Positions 37,555 to 50,298 of a DNA stretch of 64,000 nt are shown piece after piece. The notes under the pieces are model-generated. The model worked only from the letters and a program-made list of their open reading frames with translations. It did not search any database and was not told the origin of the DNA. Position 1 is the stretch's first letter; each line of letters begins with the position of its first letter. Source of the DNA: Agaricus subrufescens (lineage: Eukaryota; Basidiomycota; Agaricomycetes; Agaricales; Agaricaceae); contig CM057059.1 of NCBI GenBank assembly GCA_029945375.1, positions 1,674,001 through 1,738,000 on the forward strand, given 5' to 3'. Both the position numbers and the translations under genes were made by a program.

Positions 37555-40459
37555 TTACACATCACTTCCTAAAACTCTACGCTCTTCCTCCTCAAACATA
37601 TACACAAACCTATACGTCCATTCCGCCTCGCCATCCTCCAGATCGACAAATGTAAATTCTACAAAACACGTCCCAGCCGACGTGAACAAAACTGAGACGA
37701 GATAATCCGGCGATTCGGTCACCCAATTTTCTATTTGGCGTTCCAGCCGTTGACAACAAAAATCACATTTCGGCATAATACCGTCGCGCATCATGCTGAA
37801 CTCAGTTGTCCATTCATGGGCCTTGCCTTCTCCCCAGTCTCCTTCTCGTTGGTGCTGTACAACACCGATGAGTTGGGCCAATCTTCATAATTTAAAATGA
37901 TACTCACTGTACAGGATGCATTCCACTCATCTTTCACGGAGTCAGCAGTAGTGCGACGGAACTGCAACCTGATTTCCCATTGCACATTGATATCAGCAAA
38001 TTTGAGTACTTTGACAGGCACCTGCTTGACTATGCCTCGTCGCATAAAGTCATGACATCGAGATTTGTCCTGGGGGTATCATTTCAGCATTAGCTATATA
38101 GAAATATAAAGAAAAACTTACAGACACAAAGTCATGTAACGTGCGAAACGCGTGGTTATGATTAAATGACTCAAAAGGAGTTATTATGAGACGGATGCAG
38201 AATTCGGTGCAGAATGCCAATTCTCCCTGCCTTATACCCCTGGCAACATTTGCGATGGCTGTTTTGTACATACTTAGCCTCGTATCATTGTCATTCCACT
38301 CGAGTTCATCCGCTGGCCAAGTAAGCGAAATGTTATCGCCAGACCTCGAACCGCGTGACAGGGTTCCACAAGTAGTAACGTAATAATCCACATCACCAAA
38401 GTCAATGCTACCAGGAGCCTGCTCAAGGATCCTGAATGTGCACTGAGCTTTGAGTTGGCGTGCTTCGTTTCTGAGATCGGGGAAAAAACCAGACCGGGCA
38501 GAGTCGGATAGGTAGTCAATGAATGATTTGTGGAAGAATCTGAGTTGCTCGAGGTGCGCTTTGTCACGTCCGGGGGCAGTCAAAACGGAACGAAGATGAC
38601 GGATGGCGGCATACGCATCATCGCTCGTCATACCAAACCAATTGCAGAGCAGAATGAAACAACTTTCTTCCTCCAAAAAGTCGCCTTCAAACTCATCTAC
38701 CCAACCAGATACCAATGCCAATAAAAGTTTTCGCGTATTAACCATAATTCTGTGAGGAACTTTGGAGAGGATTTGTGCATATAATGCATCAAGATGTGCC
38801 ATCGGGTGCTGCTCTCGTGGGACATCAGGTAATGGATGAGCATCGATGACCTTCAGTACGTCATTGAGCTGGAGGACCGGGTTTCCAATATCGGGATCGC
38901 TGATGTATTTGACAACTGTGTGAGCATATACAAACAGTCCGCCTGCGGCGTTGGCGAGTTTCCAGAATTCATGTTCGGAGGGCCATTGCGATCGGGGCTT
39001 GAGTGAGAACTCGATTTGTATCTTCGTGAGTTCGACACGAAGAAATCTTTCGACATCGGCGCGAGCTTCGTCAGAGTCAACCAGAACTTCCTCCTTCTCG
39101 TAAGTGAGTTCAACATTATCTTGAGCAAAGAACGATGTGATGTGAGGTTCCGGCCGGCTGGCAATCATCCACACGATGGGTGAGGTCGGATATGTGATAC
39201 AGAAATCGGAAATGAGGTGAAGAAGTTCTCGTTGAGTGTGCGACCTATCGCATTCGTCGAGACCATCAATGATAATGAGAAAGCGGCCAGATAAAGTACA
39301 TTGTAGGTGGCCCATGAAGGGGTCAACGACGAACTTTTTGAATTGGACAGATATTGAGGCATGAAGGAGGGATGGATCGCGATTGATTTCGTATTCGATG
39401 AGTTGACGATAAAGCTCGCTCTTGGCGGCGATCTGATAAGCAAGCGTAATAATAGCTTTACTTCCATCACTTCGCCCCTTGGTAAAAAAGAAGATTGAAG
39501 CTCGGCAGATTATAGATGGGAGAGGGGACTCGGCAACACTCTGCATAATAGCGGACTTTCCAACTCCAGCCGCACCAACTATCCAACGCATCTTCTTCTC
39601 GCCCACACAATTGATGATAAAGTCCAAACATCGCTCGAGAATGGCTAGACGCGTTCCAGGATGACACCGGGGAGGAGGATCGCGGGCGGAAGAATCGAAA
39701 GCCGCTCCAGGTATTGTTTGCTCTAAAAGTTCTTTCATGACTGGCAAGTGGGGGGCGTCAGGAAAGAGCACGCGTAAGAGAGCCTTGCTTACAGTTATTT
39801 GAGGTATTGACTATGGTAGTGGCTTAGGAGAGGATAATACTTCAATACATGCGGTCGTAAACCTGAAGCAAATACTACTCACAGTTGTCTACAGTATTGG
39901 TAAATGTACCGCCGGACACAATGAAACCCTGAGCATGATTGAACATGTGTTGGCTCTCTCGTAGGGGAAGTGAATTCTGGGGAGGCAAAGGTGAGCTATT
40001 CGTCGAGTGTCACAGGGAAAACTCACAGCTGGCTGTGGAGATTGTAGAGGTGGTAAGCACGCGGGGAGTGAGTTTTGCGGCACTTTCGCTGGGCTGGGAG
40101 ACTGAGATGAGTCGGAGCTTGCGTTTTGAGAAGGTTGTTGTTGACTCAGTGTTTGCACAGAGCTTGGTTGCGTGTTGGTAGATGTCGGCAGATTGGTCGT
40201 AGACTCATCCAACATGCGTCGGAGGGAAGTCTGAACGATAGGACGCGGTGAGGCTGATCAACAGTCAGTGTCTATATCAACCTGTCGACGTAGGGGAAGA
40301 AGAACCAGCAACATTCGCGGTACTTGTAGGATCGGAATGACGTCCTTGCTCTAGTCCAGGTGCATAGCGAGTAAAGTGGATGTACACCACCTCGACAATG
40401 TACGAGAAAACGTCGGGCAGTAGTAATATCTGGAGAAGATAGAGCGCAAGGCCCGTCAT
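37555..40459 (-). CDS. NACHT NTPase, NLR-like, copy 2 (intact)
   Basis: Exons 40459-40282, 40253-40027, 39976-39883, 39740-38122, 38069-37908 and 37854-37555 close in frame to 859 residues. Residues 1-59 open with MTGLALYLLQILLLPDV, a hydrophobic helix-like start. A Ser/Gln/Pro linker follows to about 134, then the short exon with MFNHAQGFIVSGGTFTNTV. The NACHT exon starts MKELLEQTIPGAAFDSSARD, with Walker A GAAGVGKSAIMQS near residue 222-234 and Walker B FLIIIDGLDECD near 320. VWMIASRPEPHITSFF is the sensor-like segment. The C-terminal domain has CDFCCQRLERQI and EAEWTYRFVYMF. No WD, ankyrin or TPR repeats follow. This is the cleanest model of the array. Confidence 0.82.
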
Positions 40460-41058
40460 GGGGGCACGGTGGATGGAACGAGAGCAGAGGCTGTGGCAGT
40501 TCGAGCGCTTGATATTCTCGCACAGCCACAGCCTGACGCGTCAATTCTATTATCTTCTCAGGGAGCCGGGTGTAGCACGGGTTGAACGTTGAGCAACTGT
40601 TCTTTGGCCTCACTGTCCGGAACCCCTTCACACGGGCAGCGCCACACACCGCGCCTGTTCCTCGAGCGGTGTCTCACACAATATCTCCCACCTCCCCCCG
40701 GCTGAGGTGAGATGGAGGTGTGGAATCTAGCTGAAGGACCACCAGCGCAGCGTTGGCCTATAATTCAAGCCAATTCTCTCCGAAATCATATGCACACACC
40801 CCGCCCCGTTACACTATCCGGATCAACAACTGGAATTTTTACCAAGCGTAGTAACTATCTCAACTCCGCTTATACTCACCATTCAACAGTTTTCTATGAG
40901 GCTGTGGAAATCCTGATCTGATGTCCAGCTGACCGGAGAACAGAGCTACAAATCGATGATTCAAGCGTTAACAGCAGAGATTAGATGCGAGAAGGGCGGT
41001 ATCGTGATTTCTCCTGAGTGCCACAAAAGAGAGCCACAGTAACAGGAATAAAAGAACA
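40460..41058. other. Spacer between NLR2 and NLR3
   Basis: About 600 bp; no coding frame supported. NLR2 promoter and NLR3 3' UTR are expected here. Confidence 0.4.
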
Positions 41059-44000
41059 CTACAAAGTACACCCCAATTTCATCCGTTGCTCTTTCGAAAA
41101 CATCTGCCCAAAATAGTACGTCCATTCCGAAACACCGTCCTCCGGATCAGTGAATCGGAACTCCACAAAACCTACTCCAGTCGAAGTGAACAGAACAGAG
41201 ACCGGATAATCTGGGGATTGGGCCTTGCGCGATGCCAATTGGCGCTGCAACCGTTCGCAACAGAAAGTACACGTATTGAAGAAAGCTTCATGATGCAAGC
41301 CGAACTCGGTTGACCAGAGTTCATCATTCTCCCATATCAACACATTGGCCCTTTGCTCATGCTGCAAAACACAGAGTCAGTGAGCTGTAACCAGACGCAC
41401 CCTCTTAACTCACTATACAAGACGAATCCAGTGGACCTTTTAGGTTCGGGGTTGACGTCCCTGGACGACGGAACTGCAGTTTGGCATCCCATCTCATATA
41501 TACGGTATCAAGCGATTCGATAGGTATCTGATGGATCAAATTTTGTTCCACAAATCCAGAACGAAGAGACTTGTCCTAGTATATATTCATTTAGTATCGT
41601 AAAGATAGAGTAAAGCTAGTGGGGACTTACATACACTCGGTCAAGCAGCCTTGGTACAGTAAATTTATCGAATGATCGAAAGCGTCCGGCCAAGAGACGG
41701 ACACAGAACACGGGATCTAAAGATGGGTTTTTCCGCCTGAACCCATCTGCGATACTTGCAACAGCCATTTTATACATATACAACCTTGTCTTATTGTTGT
41801 CCCAGTCACTATCATCACCCACCGACCAACTAAGCGAAATACCGCTACCGGTGCCACCGGGTCCACGCATGAGGGTTCCCACAGGAAACTCTCCATATAC
41901 AAAATAGTCTAGGTCGCCAAGATCGATGCCATCAGGAGCCTCGTCAAGGACCCTTAACAAGCACTCATCCCATAGTTGGCGAGCTTCATCTTTGATGCCG
42001 GGAGAAAATCCGGAACGAAGAGAATCAGATATATAGTCAAGGAATGACTTATGGAAACACCGGAGCTCCTTTTTGTGGGCTTCGTCACGCCCAGGAATAT
42101 CCAAGACGGAACTGAGATGACGGATCGCCGCATAGGCTTCATCACAGGTCATTCCCAGCCAATTACATAACACGATAAAGTTTTTTCCTCCGGGGTTGAA
42201 TTGGTGGTCCCAAGCTGCGACCAAAGCCAAGAGAAGCTTTCGTGCATTCTCCTTGACCCGAGCTGGAACCTTGGATAAAATCTGAGAATATAACGCATCC
42301 AGGAAAGCCATTGGGTGCTCCTCTCCCGGATTGTTAAGTAGCGGATGGGCATCGATGATCCGTAGTATATCGTTGAGCTGTTCAACCGGGTCTCCGATAT
42401 CAGGATCGCCTATATGTTTGACGGCTGTATGTGCATACACAAATAGACCACCTGAGGCTTTAGCGAGCTTCCAAAAGTTCTGTTCCGAGGGCCACGTCTG
42501 CAGACCCAGTGAGAACTCGTTTTGTATTCTCCCCAGCTCTGCACGAAGGAAACTTTCAACATCTGCTCGAGCTTCATCGGAGTCAACAGGTATTTCCTCC
42601 TTCTCAAAGGCTAGCTGAACGCTGGATTGGAGAAAGAAGGACATGATATGAGGCTCTGGGCGGCTAGCGATCATCCACACGATAGGCGAGGAGGGATATG
42701 TTAGGCAGAGTTCAGAGATGAGTCGGAGAAGCTCCCGCTGAGCGCGTGACTGGTTACACTCGTCTAGGCCATCGATAATGATCAAAACGCGACCAGCCGA
42801 ATTCAGCAGAGGGTAATGGATGAAGGGTTCGACAATGAATTTATTGAACTGCACTGTTATCGATGATTGAAGGAGGGAGGGATCTTGAGTGATTTCGTAT
42901 TCAATGAATTGACGATAGGGTAGACATTTGGTCGCGAGCTGGTAGGCGAGTGTGATGATGGCCTTTGTTCCGTCATTGCGCCCATTGACGAAAAAGAAGA
43001 TTGAGGCCCGACAGATGACAGATGGAAAGACGGCTTCAGCAACACTCTGCATGATAGCTGACTTTCCAACTCCAGCGGCGCCAACAATCCAACGCATCTT
43101 TTTCTCACCAACGCAATTAACGACGAAGTATATGCATCGTTCTAGGATAGCCAAACGCGTTCCAGGATGACATCGTGGAGGAGGGTCGCGAGCGGAGGAG
43201 TTGAATGCCGCACCAGGTATCGTTTTCTCCAGTAGCTCCTTCATGACTACCATGGGGAACCGTCAGCAAAGATCCAACGAAAAATTAATTTCCGTACAGT
43301 TATTTACGCCATTGATGACAGTATTTGTGTAAGTGACTGGTAGTAGGTCAGCATTAACAAGTCGACTACAGAAGGAAGCATTCTGACCAGAGTTCATGTT
43401 TCCATCTACAGATACATTTCTTGAATCCTGAATGTTTCGGACGCCGTAGATCATACTTGGAGTAGTGTCTTGCAGTTGTGCTGAATGTTGATGCGAGGAG
43501 GGCTGCGAACGTTTCAGTATCTTGTTAGTGCAGGCTAGGCCAAGGAAACCCACTGTCGACTGCGGCGGCTGAGTAATTGTCAAAGGGTCTTGATGTTGAG
43601 GCTGATCTGGATTGGTGGTCTGCGGGGTACCCATATGCGACTCGGATGGAATAGTGGGATCATGTGTTGTTACGAGCTTGGAATGTTCTTGAACGGCAGG
43701 GGCAGCAACAGGCGGCAATGTATGAGGGAGTTGATTGCCAGGATTGTCCAGTTCTGGGCGAATTGGATGGCGTTCCGTCGCGTCTTGAGCGGTAGCGATT
43801 AGACTATCTGTCGATTATATCAATGAGTTTGGGACAAGTGATCAACAAAAACGCATTTACCTTGCGCAGGAATACCATATCTCGAGGACAACGAGTCGTG
43901 TTCACCTGCAAGAGAGTAAGAACGAGAGGCGCTGGTTACTTGGCTGGAATCTGTTAGACACGCGGGAGAAAGTCGGAGGAAAAGAAAGCGTAGTATCTCG

Positions 44001-44065
44001 AAAGTGTAGGTTAGAACATCAGGCAGCAGGAGTATCTGGAGAAGGTACAGTGGGAGGTCGGGCAT
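41059..44065 (-). CDS. NACHT NTPase, NLR-like, copy 3 (intact)
   Basis: Exons 44065-43861, 43807-43554, 43502-43298, 43246-41631, 41575-41414 and 41361-41059 close in frame to 914 residues. The first exon starts MPDLPLYLLQILLLPDVLTY, the clearest form of the shared N-motif, followed by FEILRFLFLRL. The linker is Pro/Gln/Thr-rich. Exon 3 carries NIQDSRNVSVDGNMNSGQN and VTYTNTVINGVNN. The NACHT exon has DSSARDPPPRCHPGTR, Walker A GAAGVGKSAIMQS, Walker B VLIIIDGLDECN and CFHKSFLDYISD. The tail domain reads CTFCCERLQRQL, VLFTSTGVGFVEF and SEWTYYFGQMF. It lies 133 bp after the stop of NLR4 on the same strand, so its promoter must sit in that gap or inside NLR4. Confidence 0.82.
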
Positions 44066-44198
44066 CGAGAGGAGAATAAGGGGAGATGCGACTCGAGGTT
44101 GGCCAGTTGCTCATAATATAACGGCAAGTTCCGTTAGCTATATTTGGATTAGGTTCCCTGTGATCCCTCTTCGATCAATAAAACACGATGCAAAAATA

Positions 44199-47073
44199 TT
44201 ACACAATGCTTCCCAACTCTCTCCGCTCCTCCTCCAAAAACTCATGTACAAACCAGTACGTCCACTCCGACACGCCATCTTCCAAGTCAATGAACTTGAA
44301 CTCCACAAACCCTATCCCAACCAAAGTGAACACAACCGAAACCACATAATCAGGAAACCGGTTCTTCCAATCATCTAGCTGATATTCTAACCGTTGACAA
44401 CAAAAACTACATTCCATGATGGATCCACTTGACCAAGCTTGATCCTTGCCTTCTCCCCACTCGCCATTTCGTTCATGCTACGCAATCAAGATCAAACATA
44501 GTACCAGCAACGGATGTACGTTACTCACTTGACAAGACGGATCCCATGGTTCAGGCAAAGTTGTTATTGGACGACGAAAGTCCAAACGTGAGTCCCATCT
44601 AATGCTCGCAAAATCAAGGATTCTGACAGGTATCTGTTTGAGTAGCCCTCGTTCTGCAAGTTCATGACGACGAGAGTTATCCTGCAATCTAGTTTCAGCA
44701 TTTTGAGCATACAAAAATGCAATACGGACGTACAAATACAGCCTCGTGCAAGGTTGGAACACGAGATACATTCATCCATTGAAAACATGTAGCAAGGAGC
44801 TGAATGCAGAGGACATTATAGAATGCTTGCCGCCCGTACCAAATCCCATCCACCACGCTCACAGCAGCCATTTTGTACATGAACAATCTCGTTCTATTGT
44901 CATCCCAGTCCCGTTCATCATCCACCGGCCAGGTAAGCGAAATGTCGTGGCTATTGCGAGAACAACGCGTCAGGGCACCGGCAAAATGCTCTCCACGAAC
45001 CTCATGATTGAGATTACCAACATCAATACCGTCGGGAGCCTGCTTGGTTGCCCTTAACGTACATTGAACATAGAGTTCGCGGGCTTCGCGCTTGATATCA
45101 GGCGAAAACCCAGATCGCGAAAAATCAGATATATAGTCGATAAATGATTTGTGAAAGTACCGGAGTTCTTCCTTATGGGCTTTGTCACGGCCAGGAACAT
45201 CCAAGAGCGAGCTGAGATGACGAATGGCGGTGTAAGCTTCATCGGAAGTCAAACCCAACCAGTTACATAGCACAAGAAAACTCCTTCCTTCTTTGTCAAA
45301 TCTGTCTCCCCAACCAAGAATGACAGCAAGAGCTTCCGCGCGTTAGCCCTGACTCGTGCTGGAATTTTGGACAAGATCCTCGCATACAACGCATCAAGCA
45401 GTGCCATCGGATGATCTTCGGGCCGCACATCAGGGAGTGGATGGGCCTCGATCACCTGCAATACATCATTAAGCTGCGCAGTCGGGTCTCCAGCCGCACG
45501 ATCGCCGATGTACTTGACAACCGTATTGGCGTAAACGAATAGCCCGCCTGACAAAATCCAGTTCTGAGGGCCATGGCACCCGTGGGTCAAGTGAGAATTC
45601 CTTCTGTATTTTCTCCATTTCTGTACGCAGAAACTTCTCGATGTCTGCCCGAGCTTCGTCAGAGTCGACAGGGATCTCCTCCTTCTCGTAAGCCTCCTGA
45701 ACATTGGGCTGAGCGAAGAATGATGTGATGTGAGGCTCTGGTCGGCTGGCAATCGTCCATACGATGGGCGAGGAAGGATATTTGAGGCAGAGGTCAAAGA
45801 TGAGGTGGAGGAAGTCCCGTTGACTGCTTGCGTTGTCGCATTCATCCAGGCCATCGATGATAATTAAGACACGACCAGCAGAGCTTAACTGAGGCTGGCG
45901 CACGAAAGCTTCAACAATGAATTTATTGAACTGAACTGACATTGAAGATTGAAGGAGGGATGGATCGCGAGCGATTTCGCGTTCGATAAATCCACGATAT
46001 GGCGCGCTCTTGGCTGCGAGTTGATAAGCAAGCGTTACAATGGCTTTAGTCACATCGCTACGCCCATTGACAAAAAAGAAGATTGAAGCACAACAGTTCA
46101 CGTGAAGGAGGGCGGCTTCCGTGACATTCTGCATGATAGCGGACTTTCCAACTCCAGCCGCACCGACAACCCAACGTGCTTTCTTCTTGCCGGAGCAATT
46201 CGTGATAAAGTCCATACATCATTCCAAGATCGTCAGGCGTGTTCCGGGATGACATCGCGGAGGAGGGTCACGAGCGGAGGAATCGAATGCTGCCCCGGGT
46301 ATCATATTCTCCAGTAACTTCACCATGACTAGCAGCCCAAGCTGTCAATAGAGAAGATATGACTCCATGGAAATTTCCTTACAGTCTTTCGAGCCCCCAA
46401 TGCCAGCAGTTATACAAGTGACTGATAGCATGTCATGAGCCGGCGCGGAAAATATGTGATGGAATATCCCAACCAATGTTCAGGTTGCCGTCAACCAATA
46501 CGTTTATTGACTCGCGAATGCTCTGGATGCGACTTGGATAGAGTTGGCTTGGATTTTCGTCCCTGACCTGCAATGACGGGGACGGTTGCATATTAAAACC
46601 CCACTGGTAGGGAAGCAGCTTCTGAGAAGCTCACCATCAACCGTTGAGAGACAATGGGCTCTTGTGGAGTTGCTTCTGGGACAGACAAAAGCTGAGGTAC
46701 AACCAAAGAAGTGGAATTTGAGGGTGTGTCAAAACTGGGCAATTGTGATGAAGGGGCAAGCTCGGTAATCGAAAGACGGGGGCCATGTGTTGGTGTGGGA
46801 TTGGAGAGATCGACCGCTATCGCTGCATAAGCAGCGTGTATAGTTGAATCCTCCTGTGTTCCGCCAACATTAACGCCTGTGGTGGCATCTGGAATACGGA
46901 AATGAGTGCTCAATTACCACACCAATAGAAAGGTCCATACTCTGCTGCAATGAACCAAGTTGTCCCGGAGAATGTGAGGCCGAAGCAAGATCTCCAGAGC
47001 CATCCCCAGACTCTGTAGATGAATGGGTCCGTGTTCGAGAGCGCCGAAAGCGCAGGAGCGGAGACATGTGCAT
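44199..47073 (-). pseudogene. NACHT NTPase, NLR-like, copy 4, with several inactivating lesions
   Basis: The exon plan is still visible: 47073-46923 (MHMSPLLRF start, no LYLLQ motif), a Ser/Thr/Pro linker ending near 46643, a motif exon (RESINVLVDGNLNIG), the NACHT region from about 46326 to 44734, then 44681-44529 and 44477-44199 (CSFCCQRLEYQL, SEWTYWFVHEF). Lesions: a TGA at 46221-46219 replaces the Arg codon of the conserved ILERC. A deletion of roughly 16-17 bp near 45550 removes the residues before GGLFVYANTVVKYIG and shifts the frame. A one-base loss near 45330 shifts it again before LVLCNWLGLTSDEAY. The motif exon also looks out of phase. Walker A (GAAGVGKSAIMQN) and Walker B are preserved, so decay is recent. 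Confidence 0.8.
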
Positions 47074-48612
47074 TTGACAAGGGGATGTGGGAAATTACGT
47101 GGTGACAGACCGGATTAGCTCCAACTGGCTTCAATATTCTTGCTGAGTGGTATGTCGACTCCTGGTCGACTGCGTCATGACTTCTTCCATAGTCCCTCCA
47201 TTCCTCTTCTCCCATGGCGTCTCCTCTTAATCTTATCCTTTGAATACCCGGTTCTTGCCCCCCAGTTGATAAAGGGCCTTGCGTTATATTTTTTCGTGCT
47301 CTTTCCTCCGCACGTTCCATCTGTCCATTCCAAAGGGATAAATGCAAGATAGATGAAGAAATCCGTAAGAAAACTTATTCGATCATGCAAGGCCCATCGT
47401 CACAACTAGTACTAGCCCCTATTCAAATCATCAATGATCAACACGTCCATCCGTTGTCAGTGGGTCAGTCATTTCTAGTTAAAGTGGAAGTACAAAAAAC
47501 TGACAACGTGATGCTGTGGTCTTAGTGGATCATTTACTCCAGTGTTAAGTGTGTAATTGCATGAGGGGTGATTTCTTCAATGAAAGCGATGGCGGACTTG
47601 ATAATTTGTCCTCACATGCTGAAAGAGTAATAATTTCGAGCTAGCTGTTAATTTCCAACAGTCATAAAAGCTGTACAAAAAGAAAGAGAGAGTATGTCAA
47701 CTCATGATAGGACATACAGAGGTCGATGCTCTAGCTACTGTGTCAGATGCTTTTATGCGGAATCCTAGCCATTTTACACTGGCATGGCCAACGCACATTG
47801 ACTAAAGGAGATTATGTTGAACTAGCAACTTTGTTTTTTTTCTTGTGTTTCAGGGTTATCATTCTTTTTCTCTTTCGAACACTGTGAAACACACCTTGAG
47901 CTATCTCCATGCTCATAGCGGGATCTCGTCCATTGGTTTCATTTATGCAGAATGAGATCTTTGATGTACCTCCTACCTGAAAACGAGGGTGGGGTTGAAA
48001 TGATGGTTACATGTATTGCCTATCGGTGTCACTGTGGGTGCCGCTCTTCTTCAGCCGGTGATTGGCCACTGCGCTACAACTTGGTTTAGAGTCAATGGCT
48101 CGATTTGACCTAGCAAAAGTACTTCTAGTATTATACTATGTGCACGAGTATGCGCTGAACATAGTGTACGTAAGAGTGATGAGACTCCTGTTATCTTGAT
48201 ACAAGTCAAAGCACTCTTACCCTTATACTTGACACAGTTGCAGACACTGAACTCTTGTAGTGTCTATATTGGATCCTAGATGCTAAATTGTCCTTGTACT
48301 CTTAGGCTAATACACGCTACAATCCATAATCAATTAGACATCATAGCATAATATTAAGAGAAATATCACCTCAGAAAGTGAAACGTCCTGGCAGGCTCGT
48401 AAGTTGAAGGCACCATTGATCTCCGAATTGTTCGCTCGGAGCTATTGACCAATGTAGCAGCATCGTGATGGCTGTCATACCCTGACACATAAGTCGTAAA
48501 AATAGGATCTATTGGACCTGGACCTCCGAAATTGACGATCGATTCCCAAAACCATATATATGCTACTGAGTATGGGAACACTTTCAGTACAGTTTATCCT
48601 TCTTCCAAGTCT
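47074..48612. other. Gene-free stretch between NLR4 and 7TM E
   Basis: About 1.5 kb with no supported gene. A basic, charged minus-strand open frame at 47140-47350 has no matching splice structure. Promoters for two divergent genes are expected. Confidence 0.4.
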
Positions 48613-49842
48613 ATGAATAGCACCACTATCGAACAGCTACAAGGGGAACTTCTCCTCTATACTCAAATCGAACTTCTCACTCCCACAACTGTGGCTGGCA
48701 CACTCTATGGCATTGCATTCACCCTCTTTTGTCTATATGTCCTTTCCGTCACTACTCAACCTCGAAATGAAGATGGAAAAATGCGAGCAAAATTCATGCT
48801 TGTATATAGCAGTATTATAATGCTTTGTGGGCTGTATTCCCTGGTAGTATATGCCTGGGCAACTCAAGACGCCTACATCAAGCATAGCTACTCTCCCGGG
48901 GGCCCGTTTGTGTATGAAATTACAACCTTTCAAGGACCACTCATGATAGCTACATTCATATGCAAGTGGGCAATTGATTGTTTGACATTAGCAATTCAGG
49001 TATAGTGCAGTTTATTCTCTTTCGAGCTATCTTAATGTTTGGATTAATTTCGAGGAAGATATGGCGTGTATGGGTCGTCTTGTATATCACTAGATATGGT
49101 AATTTGGCGATCCTGCTGCTCCTGCTGCTCTTCCTGACTTTTATAGGTATGTAGAAAACTTAAAATTCTTGCCTTCAATTACATATGTTTTATCTTCCAA
49201 GCACTATCCCTGAGGACCATTGTACTTGACGCAACGGCACCAATTGCAGAGCTCGTCCACCTGGATGGTAAAACACAATTGGCGGAAATGGCTATTCAAG
49301 TATCCATCACGCTATCCTGCACCCTGTTGATATCGCTATACCTCACTTTCAAGAATTGGCAGCACAAAAGGTTAATTGGTAGGAGATTTTCTTATATTCA
49401 TAAAAAGACATAATGTAAAAGTTTTGATAGGGGAAGCTCGAGGGCCTAGCGGATACATGAATGTTGTTGCTATACTCATAGAGTCATACGCCCTAGAATC
49501 CACCTGGCTCCTGATCATAGCCATACGGTGGCACTCTGCCGTATCAACTTTGTTTGCAGAGTGCTGGCGTTTTATTGAAGTACGTCTACCACGTGATAGT
49601 ATCAATGTTAAATATTGAAAATCCTCTAGATAATAGCCTACCTCCTTGTGCAGTACCGCGTTGCAAGAGGGAGAGCGTATGGAACACAAAAATCTCAGAG
49701 TAATATGAGTGCGCTGCAATGGAATCATTCTAATCACGGCGCCTCCATACAACCGGAGGAAATTACCGAACTTCATAGGGGGCATTGCGTGCCCTCAAAA
49801 CCCGAAGCACCGGAAGCGCTACTCACTTCTAACATAGTATAA
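48613..49842 (+). CDS. Seven-transmembrane orphan family protein, copy E
   Basis: Exons 48613-48999, 49059-49146, 49202-49378, 49431-49579 and 49630-49842 encode 337 residues on the family plan. Landmarks: TTVAGTLYGIAFTLFCLYVL, RAKFMLVYSSIIMLCGLYSL, loop SPGGPFVYEIT, IWRVWVVLYITRY, a run of eight leucines and isoleucine in the fourth segment, VVAILIESYALESTWLL and IIAYLLVQYRVARGRAYGTQ, tail SALQWNHSNH. The frame is open upstream of the chosen ATG, but ATG 48613 gives the N-terminus that matches the other copies. It sits between NLR4 and NLR5 and converges on NLR5. Confidence 0.83.
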
Positions 49843-50298
49843 TAGTCACAACTGCTTTTTTGAGTCGGTCTTTGGCAAGGCTTGGTTGTAGTAGGTCGAG
49901 AATTCAGGTTCTTGTCCCTTTGTCAATTGCCGCACAAGGAACATGTGTTGTGTGATTCCTTGAGTATGCGACCGTTTGCCTATAGGTGACTCAGGAATAA
50001 ACTACAGCCTTACTACCATGCGTTGAGCATCACTAAGTCTTGGGCACCAGTGACGTGACGTTTTAGGTTCTCGTTATTTGATGCTGCAAGAGACTACACA
50101 CTATCTCATACACATATACTATCGTGCAACGGAGAAAACCGCTGGATTGGTCCTCTTTAGGTGTTTATGCAATATTATAGGATCTGACTTTTTCTGATGT
50201 GCGGACCGGGAAATCGGAACCAGGACTATTCTGGTAGACACAAAAAGTACTCTCACGACATAATACTTACTCTCTACGCCACGCCTTCACGCCAGACC
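49843..50298. other. Convergent 3' region of 7TM E and NLR5
   Basis: About 450 bp, no coding frame supported. Confidence 0.45.

Noticed and set aside
47140..47350. Charged open frame upstream of NLR4 as a possible missing first exon
   Set aside because: It lacks the LYLLQ motif, and exon 47073-46923 already fits the phase of the next exon.
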